Part shown: positions 34,391 through 45,005 of the stretch, piece after piece
How positions within the stretch are numbered: position 1 is the first letter of the stretch
Layout: each line of letters begins with the position of its first letter
DNA from: Leifsonia shinshuensis
Lineage (GTDB): Bacteria > Actinomycetota > Actinomycetes > Actinomycetales > Microbacteriaceae
Direction: 5' to 3'
NCBI RefSeq assembly: GCF_013410375.1
Contig: NZ_JACCFL010000001.1
Coordinates: 1,364,001-1,428,000, forward strand
Length of the DNA stretch: 64,000 nt
The notes under the pieces: generated by a model
Database searches by the model: none
What the model was told of the DNA's origin: nothing
The model's input: only the letters and a program-made list of their open reading frames with translations
Program-made: the position numbers and the translations under genes

Positions 34391-35758
34391 ATGCATCTCG
34401 GAGACGACCTCATCATCCTCGGCATCCTGCTGCTCGTCGCGTACGTGCTCGGACGCCTCGGCAAGCTGGTGGGGCTCCCCGCGATCCCCATCTACATGCT
34501 GGTCGGCCTGCTGGCGAGCCCGCACACCGGCTGGTTCCCGCTCGACTTCGAGAGCAACTACATCGAGCTCATCGCGGTCTTCGGGCTCATTCTGCTGCTG
34601 TTCAACCTGGGCCTGGAGTTCGACCAGGACGAGTTCTTCGGCAACTTCGGCAAGCTGGTCATCTCCGGCGGCTCCTACATCCTCATCAACATGGGGGTCG
34701 GCCTCGCCTTCGGCTTCTGGGTCGGCTGGGGCACCAGGGAGGCGCTCATCATCGCCGGCATGACGGCCACGTCGTCGTCCGCGATCGTGACCAAGCTGCT
34801 CATCGAGCTGCGCCGCCTCCCCAACACCGAGACGCCGATGATCCTCGGCGTGACGGTGGTGGAGGACATCTTCATCGCGATCTACCTCGCGATCGTGTCC
34901 GTCGTGCTGAGCGGGGAGACCGACTTCTGGCCGGTCGTCGGCAAGCTGACCGTGGCGTTCCTGTTCCTGGTCGTGATGTTCACCCTGGCGAGGTTCGGCG
35001 GCAGGTACGTCTCGCGGCTGTTCCGGACGAAGGACGACGAGCTCTTCACGATCCTGTTCTTCGGGCTGGCCGTGCTGTTCGCCGGCGTCGGCGAGATCCT
35101 CGGCGTGACCGACGCGATCGGCGCGTTCCTGATCGGCCTCGTGCTGGGCGCGACGAAGTACCGCAACAAGATCGAGCACATCGCCCTGCCGCTCCGCGAC
35201 GTCTTCGCGGCGTTCTTCTTCCTCAACTTCGGCCTGGAGCTCGACCCGGCCAAGTTCCCCGCGGTCCTCGGTCCCGTCCTCATCGCGGTGGCCATGACGA
35301 TCGTGCTGAACATCCTCGCCGGGCAGTTCGTCGCCTGGCTGAACGGGTTCGGCGTGCAGGCCGGGATCAACACGGCCGTCATCCTGCAGAACCGGGGGGA
35401 GTTCGCGCTCATCCTCGCGACCCTGTCCCTCGGGGCCGGGCTGGACGCGCGCATCGTGCCGTTCGCCGGCCTCTACGTGCTCATCATGGCCGTGATCGGG
35501 CCGGTCCTCGCAGCGAACTCCGAGAAGATCGGTGCAATGATTCTCCGGACCGGATCGTCCAAGCGGCGCGACCGGCGGAAGAAGCACGATCCGATGCTCG
35601 ACGAGGAGATCGCGCTCGTCGAGGCGGCCACCGCCGACCTCGACTCCGACACGCGCCGCGACGACACGCGCGCGCACGACACGCGCCAGGCTGTTGACCG
35701 GATCGTCGAGCAGGCCATGCAGCAGCAGGACACGACCGTCGAACGAAAGCGGGACTGA
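34391..35758 (+). CDS. khtU: K+/H+ antiporter, CPA2 family (KhtU-like)
   Basis: 455 residues with about 12 helices of the Na_H_exchanger fold. Segments include LGRLGKLVGLPAIPIYMLVG, FGLILLLFNLGLEFDQDEFF, GMTATSSSAIVTKLLIELRR, the ion-pathway helix GVTDAIGAFLIGLVLGATKY and AVILQNRGEFALILATLSLG. The C-terminal 75 residues are charged and cytoplasmic. No TrkA_N domain is fused; regulation comes from the upstream KhtT-like subunit. Likely role: K+ efflux and pH homeostasis in the cytoplasmic membrane. Confidence 0.9.
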   Translation: MHLGDDLIILGILLLVAYVLGRLGKLVGLPAIPIYMLVGLLASPHTGWFPLDFESNYIELIAVFGLILLLFNLGLEFDQDEFFGNFGKLVISGGSYILINMGVGLAFGFWVGWGTREALIIAGMTATSSSAIVTKLLIELRRLPNTETPMILGVTVVEDIFIAIYLAIVSVVLSGETDFWPVVGKLTVAFLFLVVMFTLARFGGRYVSRLFRTKDDELFTILFFGLAVLFAGVGEILGVTDAIGAFLIGLVLGATKYRNKIEHIALPLRDVFAAFFFLNFGLELDPAKFPAVLGPVLIAVAMTIVLNILAGQFVAWLNGFGVQAGINTAVILQNRGEFALILATLSLGAGLDARIVPFAGLYVLIMAVIGPVLAANSEKIGAMILRTGSSKRRDRRKKHDPMLDEEIALVEAATADLDSDTRRDDTRAHDTRQAVDRIVEQAMQQQDTTVERKRD

Positions 35759-35818
35759 CCCATCGACACCACCCCCGGCGCCCCGGCCGGCGCGCAGGCG
35801 CAGCCGGGCGGCGCCACC

Positions 35819-36643
35819 ATGCTGCAGATGATGCTCCGCCCACGCTGGATCGGCGCGCTGCTGTTCGCGCTCGCGCTCGCCGCCGGGTTCGCCGGGCTGG
35901 GGCAGTGGCAGCTGGAGCGCGCGATCGAGTCCGGCAAGGCCGTCGAGGCGCCGACCGAGACGGTGCTCCCGCTCTCCCAGGTCGCCCAGCCCAACGGGCC
36001 GATGACCGACAAGTCGGTCGGCCAGCTCGTACGGTTCACCGGCACGTTCGTCGCCGGGGACGACCAGCTGCTCTACGACCGGATCAACGACGGCAGGACC
36101 GGCTGGTGGGTCGTCTCGCACGTGGACGTCGACGCGGGGGACGGCCACCGGATCGCGCTCGCCGTCGCGCGCGGCTGGGCGCCGGACGAGGCCACCGCGA
36201 AGTCCGTCATGGCGCGGCTCGCCGAGCAGCCGGGCACTCCGCAGACGATCGTCGGGCGCATCCTCCCCGACGAGCAGCCGCAGGTGCCGGACGACAAGAA
36301 GAACCCGACGGCGATGAAGACGCTCGGGGTCGGCCAGCTCTACAACCTCTGGACCGGCGTCGACGGCATGGACGTCTACAACGCCTACGTCGTCGACCGC
36401 AGCGCGCCCGCGGGGCTGGTGAAGATCGACTCACCGCCGCCCATCCAGCAGACCGAGCTGAACTGGCTGAACCTGTTCTACGCGGCCGAGTGGATCATCT
36501 TCGCCGGCTTCGCGATCTTCCTCTGGTACCGGCTGGTGCGCGACGCGAAGCAGCGCGAGGACGAGGAGCGCGAGCTGGCGGCCGAGGAGGCCGCAGCGGC
36601 GGCAGGAGGCGGCGCGAGGGCGCACGCCGGGAACGTAGAATAG
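35819..36643 (+). CDS. SURF1-family cytochrome oxidase assembly protein
   Basis: 274 residues from the ATG at 35819. Two membrane helices (IGALLFALALAAGFAGLGQW near the start and LNLFYAAEWIIFAGFAIFLW near the end) flank the SURF1 loop with LVRFTGTFVAGDDQLLYDR and WWVVSHVDVDAGDGHRIALA. It assists haem A insertion into cytochrome c oxidase. The frame is open back to 35759 and an ATC at 35762 begins a natural-looking IDTTPGAP N-terminus; the annotated ATG has no good ribosome-binding site. Start therefore uncertain. Confidence 0.85.
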   Translation: MLQMMLRPRWIGALLFALALAAGFAGLGQWQLERAIESGKAVEAPTETVLPLSQVAQPNGPMTDKSVGQLVRFTGTFVAGDDQLLYDRINDGRTGWWVVSHVDVDAGDGHRIALAVARGWAPDEATAKSVMARLAEQPGTPQTIVGRILPDEQPQVPDDKKNPTAMKTLGVGQLYNLWTGVDGMDVYNAYVVDRSAPAGLVKIDSPPPIQQTELNWLNLFYAAEWIIFAGFAIFLWYRLVRDAKQREDEERELAAEEAAAAAGGGARAHAGNVE

Positions 36644-36647
36644 CCCC

Positions 36648-37097
36648 ATGCCCCTCGCTCCCAAGCTCGAAGACTTCCCGAAGATCCGCGGGGCGCTGAA
36701 GTTCTACCAGGTGTTCGCCTACGTCACCGGAATCATGCTCCTGCTGCTCTGCGTGGAGATGATCGTGAAGTACGGCCTCGGCTACCAGCTCTTCGCCTTC
36801 AGCAACTACGGCGCCCTCACCCTCGTGCCGGTCAAGACCGCGGTCGCCCCGACCGGCGTCGACTTGAGCACGGGCATCCTCATCGCCCACGGCTGGCTGT
36901 ACGTCGTGTACCTGTTCTCCGACTTCCGGCTGTGGAGCCTGATGCGCTGGCCGTTCTCGAAGTTCGTCACCATCGCCCTCGGCGGCGTCATCCCCTTCCT
37001 GTCCTTCTTCGTGGAGGCCAGGATCACCAAGCAGGTCAAGAGCTATCTGGCCGGCCGCGAGGCCGAGGCAGCGACGTACGTGGAGGCAGCAAATTAG
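36648..37097 (+). CDS. DUF3817 integral membrane protein
   Basis: 149 residues with three helices ([60 protein letters not shown]). This is a DUF3817 pattern often found beside guaA or SURF1 genes in actinobacteria. TAGAAT (36636-36641) lies 6 nt before the ATG, so it may be made from a leaderless message although it follows SURF1 by 4 nt. Function unknown. Its stop overlaps a possible ATT start of guaA. Confidence 0.85.
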   Translation: MPLAPKLEDFPKIRGALKFYQVFAYVTGIMLLLLCVEMIVKYGLGYQLFAFSNYGALTLVPVKTAVAPTGVDLSTGILIAHGWLYVVYLFSDFRLWSLMRWPFSKFVTIALGGVIPFLSFFVEARITKQVKSYLAGREAEAATYVEAAN

Positions 37098-37107
37098 CAC
37101 CGACGCA

Positions 37108-38721
<1,614 letters not shown>

Positions 38722-38737
38722 GTCTCCCGTAGACGTG

Positions 38738-38776
38738 AGAAGGGCCGGGATGCTGCGACAGCATCCCGGCCCTTCT
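38738..38776. terminator. Bidirectional terminator between guaA and the BI-1 gene
   Basis: Perfect 18-bp stem (38738-38755 with 38759-38776, left arm AGAAGGGCCGGGATGCTG) with a CGA triloop between two converging genes. Confidence 0.88.
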
Positions 38777-38789
38777 GCGTGCGCGGCGG

Positions 38790-39587
38790 CTAGTTGCGGG
38801 AGATCGCGAGGAGTCGCAGGATCTCCAGGTACAGCCAGATGACCGTGACCATGATCCCGAACGCGCCGGACCAGCCGTAGATGCGCGGGGCACGGTTCTG
38901 CACGCCGCGCTGGATGAAGTCGAAGTCGAGCACGAGCGAGTAGGCGCCCATGATGACGACGAGGACGCCGATGAGCACACCGAGCGGGATGCCGAACAGC
39001 TTGACGTCGCTGCTGAGGCCGAACGCGCTGTGGGTCACGCCGGTCCACACCAGGATGACGTTGACGATCGAGTAGACGACGTAGCCGCCGAGGGCGATCA
39101 TGAACACCTTGGTGGCCTTGGCCGAGGCGCGGATCTTGCCGGAGGCGAAGAGGGCGAGCGTCACGCCGACGACGGCGAGCGTGCCGATGACCGCCTGGAT
39201 GACGATGCCCGGGTAGATCGACTCGAACACCGCCGAGATGCCGCCGACGAAGATGCCCTGCACGCCGGCGTAGCTCAGGATGAGCGCGGGGGACGGCTTC
39301 TTCTTGAAGATGTTGACGAGCGCCAACACGAAACCGACGATCGCGGCCGGGAAATACAGCGCAGGGACCATCCAGCCCACGACCGCTCCCGCGACCAGGA
39401 GGGCGAACGAGATCGCGCTCTTGTTGATGGTGTCTTCGACCGTCATCCGGTCGGTGTCCGCGGAGGTGGCGGACGGCGCCTGGTACAGCTGCTCCAGGTT
39501 GTCGGCGCTGACCGTGGTGGCCGTCGCCGCCTTCCCGTTGTTCTGGAAGGCCGGATTCGTGGAGAATGCCGGGTTGGTGAGTGCCAT
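38790..39587 (-). CDS. Bax inhibitor-1/YccA-family membrane protein
   Basis: 265 residues. About 85 N-terminal residues are soluble (starts MALTNPAFSTNPAFQNNGKA, an imperfect NPAF repeat), followed by seven helices including SFALLVAGAVVGWMVPALYF, YAGVQGIFVGGISAVFESIY and GVLIGVLVVIMGAYSLVLDF. The conserved C-terminal DFDFIQRGVQNRAPRIYGWS matches the family. Bacterial members include a Ca2+-leak channel (YetJ); the role here is unknown. GAGGAA precedes the ATG. Confidence 0.9.
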   Translation of the reverse strand: MALTNPAFSTNPAFQNNGKAATATTVSADNLEQLYQAPSATSADTDRMTVEDTINKSAISFALLVAGAVVGWMVPALYFPAAIVGFVLALVNIFKKKPSPALILSYAGVQGIFVGGISAVFESIYPGIVIQAVIGTLAVVGVTLALFASGKIRASAKATKVFMIALGGYVVYSIVNVILVWTGVTHSAFGLSSDVKLFGIPLGVLIGVLVVIMGAYSLVLDFDFIQRGVQNRAPRIYGWSGAFGIMVTVIWLYLEILRLLAISRN

Positions 39588-39613
39588 GGGTTCCTCGCTC
39601 TGTCGGGGACCGC

Positions 39614-40225
39614 TTACGGTCGGGGTGCGTCCAACCTATCGGGTCGGTTTCTGAGAGTTCTGACAGCTTGCCATGAATCGACTGCGATCGCGCCGGCTCG
39701 CGCCAGCCAGGCCGAGCCGACCACGACGACGGTGCTCGTCAGGATCGTGATCCAGCCCTGCTGGTACGTCGACACGAAAATCGGGAGCACCAGGCTGGAG
39801 GCGATCGGCAGCAGGAGCACGGCGAAGGTCGGCAGCGGGCGCAGCCGCACGAGCAGCCAGGCGGCCAGCAGGATCGCGTAGCACCACGCGAAGCCCGCGC
39901 CGCCCAGCATGAGCCAGGTGAAGCCGAGGACCGGCACGACGACGGCCACGCGGCGGCCGATGGTCGAGGGCAGCACCGCCCAGCCGGCGGGCTGCATGAT
40001 CGACCCGGCCAGGAGGAACGGCAGGCTGTACGCGGTGGTGGCCAGGACGCAGGCGGTGCCCACCACGATCAGTGCGACCCCGGCGACCCAGCGGGCGCGG
40101 TACGTTCCCCAGCGCAGCGGGAGGGAGCGCGTCGGCTCGCGCCAGGCGGGCGCAGCCGAGCGCGCCTCCGGCGTGGGCTCGGAGCGCGCGGGCGGTGGGG
40201 CCTGCAGACCGTCGGGGTCGGGCAC
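39614..40225 (-). CDS. Unknown four-to-five-helix membrane protein
   Basis: 203 residues, not recognised. A Pro-rich cytoplasmic tail of about 40 residues is followed by hydrophobic helices (VAGVALIVVGTACVLATTAY, VAVVVPVLGFTWLMLGGAGF, CYAILLAAWLLVRLR, TFAVLLLPIASSLVLPIFV, WITILTSTVVVVGSAWLA). The GTG start at 40225 lies 6 nt after AAGAAT on the minus strand, a weak leaderless-type -10. It sits 26 nt upstream of the BI-1 gene on the same strand and may be co-transcribed. Confidence 0.72.
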   Translation of the reverse strand: MPDPDGLQAPPPARSEPTPEARSAAPAWREPTRSLPLRWGTYRARWVAGVALIVVGTACVLATTAYSLPFLLAGSIMQPAGWAVLPSTIGRRVAVVVPVLGFTWLMLGGAGFAWCYAILLAAWLLVRLRPLPTFAVLLLPIASSLVLPIFVSTYQQGWITILTSTVVVVGSAWLARAGAIAVDSWQAVRTLRNRPDRLDAPRP

Positions 40226-40289
40226 ACTCCGATTCTTTCACCCGGGAGTGCGCACCGGAACGGGCCACGCGCCCGGCTAGTATCGCCAC

Positions 40290-41357
40290 ATGCGCGCCCG
40301 CTCGAGACCGTCCGTCATCGGTCACCGGGGCGCGCCCGGGTACCGGCCGGAGCACACCAGGGCGGCGTACGAGCTGGCGTTCGCCCTCGGCGCGGACTCG
40401 GTCGAGCCCGATCTGGTCGCCACGAAGGACGGCGTGCTGGTGGTGCGGCACGAGAACGAGATCTCCGGCACGACGAACGTCGCGGACCATCCCGAGTTCG
40501 CCGGACGGCGCACGACCAAGGAGGTCGACGGCATGCCGTTGACCGGCTGGTTCACCGAGGACTTCACGTGGGCCGAGCTCGCCACGCTGCGCGCCCGGGA
40601 GCGGGTGCCGCACCTGCGCCAGGCCAGCGCGACCTTCGACGACCGCTATCCGATCCTCCGGCTCGCGGACGTGCTCGACGTCGTGGACACGGCCTCCGAC
40701 TCCGCGGGAAGGGCGCTCGGCCTCGTCGCGGAGCTCAAGCACGCCACGTACTTCGACGCGGCGGGGCTCCCGCTGGACGAGCTGTTCCTGGCCGAGCTGG
40801 CTGCGGCGGGCTGGTCCGACCATCCCGGGCTGGTCGTGGAGAGCTTCGAGAAGACGGTGCTGGGCCGCCTCCACGACGGCGGTTTCCGCGGGCGGCGGGT
40901 CTACCTCCTGGAGGCGGAGGGCGCTCCGGCCGACCGGGTGGCGGCGCTGGGGGCGGCGGCGCCCGGCTACGCCGCCGATCTGACGCTGCGCGGGCTGTAC
41001 GCCCTGGGCTCCGCGGCCGCGCCGGCCGACCGGGTGGACGGGATCAGCGTGGACATCTCCCAGATCCTGCACTCCGGCTCGGTCGCGGTGGGCCTGTTCG
41101 GCGAGGACGAGGGCGGCGTGGACATCGGCGCCGTGACCTCCGACCTGGTGGACCTCGCGCACTCGGCCGGGCTGTTCGTGTACTGCTGGACGCTCCGGCC
41201 CGAGAACGGGATGCTGCCGGCGGAGTTCCGGCGCTCCGGCCGCGACGACGAGTGGGGCGACTGGCGGCGGCTGTACGCGATCCTGCTGCACTCCGGCGTG
41301 GACGGGGTCTTCGCCGACCATCCGGATCTCGCGGTCGCTGTGCGCGACGGGCGCTGA
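40290..41357 (+). CDS. Glycerophosphodiester phosphodiesterase
   Basis: 355 residues, GDPD TIM barrel, no signal peptide. Catalytic HRGAPGYRPEHTRAAY comes at residues 11-26, metal ligands EPD in GADSVEPDLVATKDGVLVV, and the second His in VRHENEISGTTNV. Hydrolyses glycerophosphodiesters to glycerol-3-P plus alcohol, a substrate for the glpD product 8 kb away. TAGTAT (40278-40283) lies 6 nt before the ATG, so the mRNA is probably leaderless. Confidence 0.92.
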   Translation: MRARSRPSVIGHRGAPGYRPEHTRAAYELAFALGADSVEPDLVATKDGVLVVRHENEISGTTNVADHPEFAGRRTTKEVDGMPLTGWFTEDFTWAELATLRARERVPHLRQASATFDDRYPILRLADVLDVVDTASDSAGRALGLVAELKHATYFDAAGLPLDELFLAELAAAGWSDHPGLVVESFEKTVLGRLHDGGFRGRRVYLLEAEGAPADRVAALGAAAPGYAADLTLRGLYALGSAAAPADRVDGISVDISQILHSGSVAVGLFGEDEGGVDIGAVTSDLVDLAHSAGLFVYCWTLRPENGMLPAEFRRSGRDDEWGDWRRLYAILLHSGVDGVFADHPDLAVAVRDGR

Positions 41358-41442
41358 GCCGTCCGGCGGGCGTCCGGCTTCGTCTGGCCGTGCTCCGCTC
41401 CCGGCCGCGATGACGGTGGCGGCGGCTAAAATGGCTGGAGAC

Positions 41443-43968
41443 ATGACGAGCCTCCCCGACGCCCCCTCCTCCTCTCCCACGGTGCCCTCCTCCGTGCCGA
41501 TCATCCTCGACGGCTGGGAGGGCGACGTGCCCTCCGCCGAGGGCGCGGCGCGCGCCGGCTCGGGCGACGGTGGCGGCGGTCGGCGCGGACCGAACGAGCG
41601 CCTGTTCGCCGGCCTCAACCCGCAGCAGCGCGAGGCCGCCGAGTACCGCGGGGCCGCCCTCCTCATCGTCGCGGGCGCCGGCTCGGGCAAGACCAGCGTG
41701 CTCACCCGCCGCATCGCCGGGCTCATCGAGAGCCGGGAGGCCTGGCCGAGCGAGATCCTGGCGATCACGTTCACCAACAAGGCGGCGAACGAGATGCGCG
41801 AGCGCGTCGAGCAGCTGCTCGGCGGCCGGGCGCAGGGCATGTGGATCTCGACCTTCCACTCGGCGTGCGTGCGCATCCTGCGCCGCGAGGCCGAGACGAT
41901 CGGCAAGACGCAGAGCTTCACGATCTACGACTCCGGCGACACCTGCGCCCTGCTCAAGCGGATCATCAAAGAGCTGGACGCCGACACGCTCGGCTTCACC
42001 GTCGCGGGGACCGCCGGCCGCATCTCCAAGCTCAAGAACGAGCTGACCGACATCGAGACCTTCGCGCGCTCGGCCAACCTGAGCGACCCGCAGGAGGTGA
42101 TGTTCCTCGAGATCTTCCGGCAGTACACCCGGGCGCTCCGCCGGGCCAACGCCTTCGACTTCGACGACCTCATCGCCGAGACGGTGTTCCTGTTCCGCGC
42201 GTTCCCGAAGGTCGCCGCGCTGTACCAGACCCGGTTCCGGCACATCCTGGTCGACGAGTACCAGGACACCAACCACGCGCAGTACGCCCTCATCCGCGAG
42301 CTGACCATGCCGGTGTCGCCGGACATCGCGGAGGAGATGGAGCAGCACGGCCGCAACGTCGCCAAGCTGCGCGACGTGGTCGGCGCCGTCCCGGGCGCCT
42401 CGCTGACCGTGGTCGGCGACTCGGACCAGTCGATCTACGCGTTCCGCGGCGCGGACATCCGCAACATCGTGGAGTTCGAGCGCGACTTCCCCGGCGCGAA
42501 GGTGGTGCTGCTGGAGCAGAACTACCGGTCGACGCAGAACATCCTGAGCGCGGCCAACGCCGTGATCGCCAACAACTTCGACCGCAAGGACAAGAAGCTC
42601 TGGACGGCGGTCGGCGACGGCGACAAGATCGTCGGCTACACCGGCTACTCCGGCCACGACGAGGCGCAGTTCGTCGCCGACGAGATCGAGAAGCTGCACG
42701 CCGCGGGCATGGACTACAAAGACATGGCCGTCTTCTACCGCACCAACGCCCAGACGCGTGCGCTGGAGGAGATCTTCATCCGCTCCGCGCTGCCCTACAA
42801 GGTCATGGGCGGCACGAAGTTCTACGAGCGTGCCGAGATCAAGGACGCGATGGCGTACCTCATCACGGTGGCCAACCCGGACGACACCCTCGCGCTCCGC
42901 CGCATCCTGAACACGCCCAAGCGCGGCATCGGCCCCGCGACGGAGACGCAGCTCGCCAGCTACGCCGAGGACAACGGCTTCACGTTCCGCGACGCCATGC
43001 GCGACGCCGGCTCGCTGGGCCTCGGTCCCAAGGTGACCGGCGCGATACTGCAGCTCTCCGGGCTGCTGGACGAGGCCGCCGCCAAGATCGACCCGGCCAA
43101 TCCTGCCGGGGTGGCGCCGGTGGCGGACGTGCTCACCTTCCTGCTCGACGGCAGCGGCTACCTCGAGGTGCTGCGCAACAGCCGCGACCCGCAGGACGAG
43201 GCGCGCGCCGAGAACGTGGACGAGCTCGTCGCGGTGACGAAGGAGTTCGCGCGCAACAACCCGGACGGCACGCTGGTCGACTTCCTCACCGAGGTGTCGC
43301 TGGTCGCCGCGGCGGACGAGATCGACGACTCCAGCGGCTCCGTGTCGCTGATGACGCTCCACACGGCCAAGGGGCTGGAGTACGACGCGGTGTTCCTCAC
43401 CGGCATCGAGGAGGACCTCCTCCCGCACCGGATGTCGGCCAATGAGCCGGGCGGCCCGGCCGAGGAGCGGCGGCTGTTCTACGTGGGGATCACGCGCGCC
43501 AAGAAGCGCCTGTTCCTGTCGCTGGCCATGACTCGTGCGCAGTTCGGCGAGACCGCGGTCGCGATGCCGAGCCGGTACCTGCAGGAGATCCCGGCCGACC
43601 TGATCGACTGGCGCCAGTCGCCCGGCGCGGCCAACGGTCGCGGCGGCTCGCAGTCGCGCGCGCTGAACGCCCGCAGACCCGGGCTCGGCGGCGGCACGGC
43701 TGGCCGCTGGAACGAGAGCTACCCGGTCGGCGGCAGCGCGCCCGCCGAGCGGCCCAAGGCGGAGTGGCCGAACCGGGTGACCGGCAAGGTCCGCGACAAC
43801 GGCGACCTGGAGCTGGCTCCGGGCGACCGCATCCGGCACGCGGACTTCGGCGACGGCCGGGTGACCAACGTCACCGGCGAGGGCGCCAAGCGCGTCGCGC
43901 ATGTCCAGTTCGAGAAGGTGGGCGCGAAGAAGCTCCTCATCAAGATCGCACCGATCGACAAGCTGTGA
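41443..43968 (+). CDS. pcrA: ATP-dependent DNA helicase PcrA/UvrD
   Basis: 841 residues from the ATG at 41443, 10 nt after TAAAAT. An in-frame ATG at 41410 is upstream of that promoter and rejected. SF1A motifs: Q-motif LNPQQREAAEY, Walker A VAGAGSGKTSVLTRRIA, motif II VDEYQDTNHAQYAL, motif III GDSDQSIYAFRGAD, motif IV NYRSTQNIL and motif V TLHTAKGLEYDAVF. The C-terminal tudor-like domain (LAPGDRIRHADFGDGRVTNV) is the RNA-polymerase contact known for PcrA. It unwinds DNA in nucleotide excision repair and clears replication conflicts. Confidence 0.96.
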   Translation: MTSLPDAPSSSPTVPSSVPIILDGWEGDVPSAEGAARAGSGDGGGGRRGPNERLFAGLNPQQREAAEYRGAALLIVAGAGSGKTSVLTRRIAGLIESREAWPSEILAITFTNKAANEMRERVEQLLGGRAQGMWISTFHSACVRILRREAETIGKTQSFTIYDSGDTCALLKRIIKELDADTLGFTVAGTAGRISKLKNELTDIETFARSANLSDPQEVMFLEIFRQYTRALRRANAFDFDDLIAETVFLFRAFPKVAALYQTRFRHILVDEYQDTNHAQYALIRELTMPVSPDIAEEMEQHGRNVAKLRDVVGAVPGASLTVVGDSDQSIYAFRGADIRNIVEFERDFPGAKVVLLEQNYRSTQNILSAANAVIANNFDRKDKKLWTAVGDGDKIVGYTGYSGHDEAQFVADEIEKLHAAGMDYKDMAVFYRTNAQTRALEEIFIRSALPYKVMGGTKFYERAEIKDAMAYLITVANPDDTLALRRILNTPKRGIGPATETQLASYAEDNGFTFRDAMRDAGSLGLGPKVTGAILQLSGLLDEAAAKIDPANPAGVAPVADVLTFLLDGSGYLEVLRNSRDPQDEARAENVDELVAVTKEFARNNPDGTLVDFLTEVSLVAAADEIDDSSGSVSLMTLHTAKGLEYDAVFLTGIEEDLLPHRMSANEPGGPAEERRLFYVGITRAKKRLFLSLAMTRAQFGETAVAMPSRYLQEIPADLIDWRQSPGAANGRGGSQSRALNARRPGLGGGTAGRWNESYPVGGSAPAERPKAEWPNRVTGKVRDNGDLELAPGDRIRHADFGDGRVTNVTGEGAKRVAHVQFEKVGAKKLLIKIAPIDKL

Positions 43969-45005
43969 GGCGGCAGCTCGCCTCGCTGAGCGTCGAGGTC
44001 GGCTTCCGCGCCGCGGCCGCGGTCGCGGTGCCGCTGCTGGTGCTGTTCGCCGTCGGCCGTCTCGACCTCGCCGCGTACGCGACGTTCGGCGCGTTCACCG
44101 CGCTGTACGGCCGCAACGAGCCGTACCGGCTGCGCCTGCGCAGCGTCTCCGTGGCCGGCGTCGCACTGCTGGTGAGCATCTCGCTCGGCGTGATCGTCGC
44201 CGTCCTGGGGGAGCCGTTGTGGCTGCTGACCGTCCTCCTGCTGGTCGTGGTCGTGGCGGGGACCTTTTTCGCGACGGCCTTCCAGCTGCTGCCCGCGGTG
44301 CCGCTGTTCTTCGTGTTCGCGCTGCTGGTCTGCGCGGCGATCCCCACGCCGGCCGCGGACGCCTGGCCCCGGATCGCCCTCGCGGCCGGAGTCGCCGTGT
44401 TCTCGTGGCTGCTGACCATGTCGGGATGGCTGGTGCGGCGCTACGCAGGCGACCGGGCCGCGCGCACCGGCGCGGTGCTGCTCAAGAAGCTGCACCGCCG
44501 CCCCGGCGTGGACACGACAGTGCTGAGCGACGGACGGGTCTGGCTGACGGCGGCCCAGAACGCGATCGGCGTCCTCGTAGCCGGTGGCATCGCCCTCGCC
44601 TTCGGGCTGGGCCACGCGTACTGGGCGGTCGTGAGCGTGGTCGCGGTCATCCCGCCCGCGCGGGCGGCGCACTCGATCTCCCGCTCGCTGCACCGGATCT
44701 TCGGCACCATCGGAGGCGTCGTCGTCACGGCGCTCGTGCTGGTATGGTCACCGCCCGCCCTCGTCGTGATCGCGGTGGTCGTGGTCTGCCAGTTCTTCGC
44801 CGAGATGCTGGTCGGCCGCCACTACGGCTCGGCGCTGCTGTTCATCACCCCAATGGCGCTCGCGGTCTCGCACCTGGCGTCGCCGGCCCCGCTCGGCGCG
44901 CTGGTGGTCGACCGCGTGCTGGAGACGATCCTCGGGGCCGCCGTCGGCATCGCCCTGGTGCTGCTCGCCCGGGCGGTGGAGCGCTCGCGCGGGCTGGCCG
45001 ACTAG
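43965..45005 (+). CDS. FUSC-family membrane transporter
   Basis: 346 residues with two blocks of hydrophobic helices (about 10-150 and 200-335) joined by a cytoplasmic stretch. It has the FUSC-type motif GHAYWAVVSVVAVIPP and LHRIFGTIGGVVVTALVLVW, as in fusaric-acid/aromatic-acid efflux proteins. The GTG overlaps the pcrA stop (GTGA). The substrate cannot be told. Its TAG stop shares a CTAG palindrome with the stop of the converging oxygenase gene. Confidence 0.82.
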   Translation: MRRQLASLSVEVGFRAAAAVAVPLLVLFAVGRLDLAAYATFGAFTALYGRNEPYRLRLRSVSVAGVALLVSISLGVIVAVLGEPLWLLTVLLLVVVVAGTFFATAFQLLPAVPLFFVFALLVCAAIPTPAADAWPRIALAAGVAVFSWLLTMSGWLVRRYAGDRAARTGAVLLKKLHRRPGVDTTVLSDGRVWLTAAQNAIGVLVAGGIALAFGLGHAYWAVVSVVAVIPPARAAHSISRSLHRIFGTIGGVVVTALVLVWSPPALVVIAVVVVCQFFAEMLVGRHYGSALLFITPMALAVSHLASPAPLGALVVDRVLETILGAAVGIALVLLARAVERSRGLAD

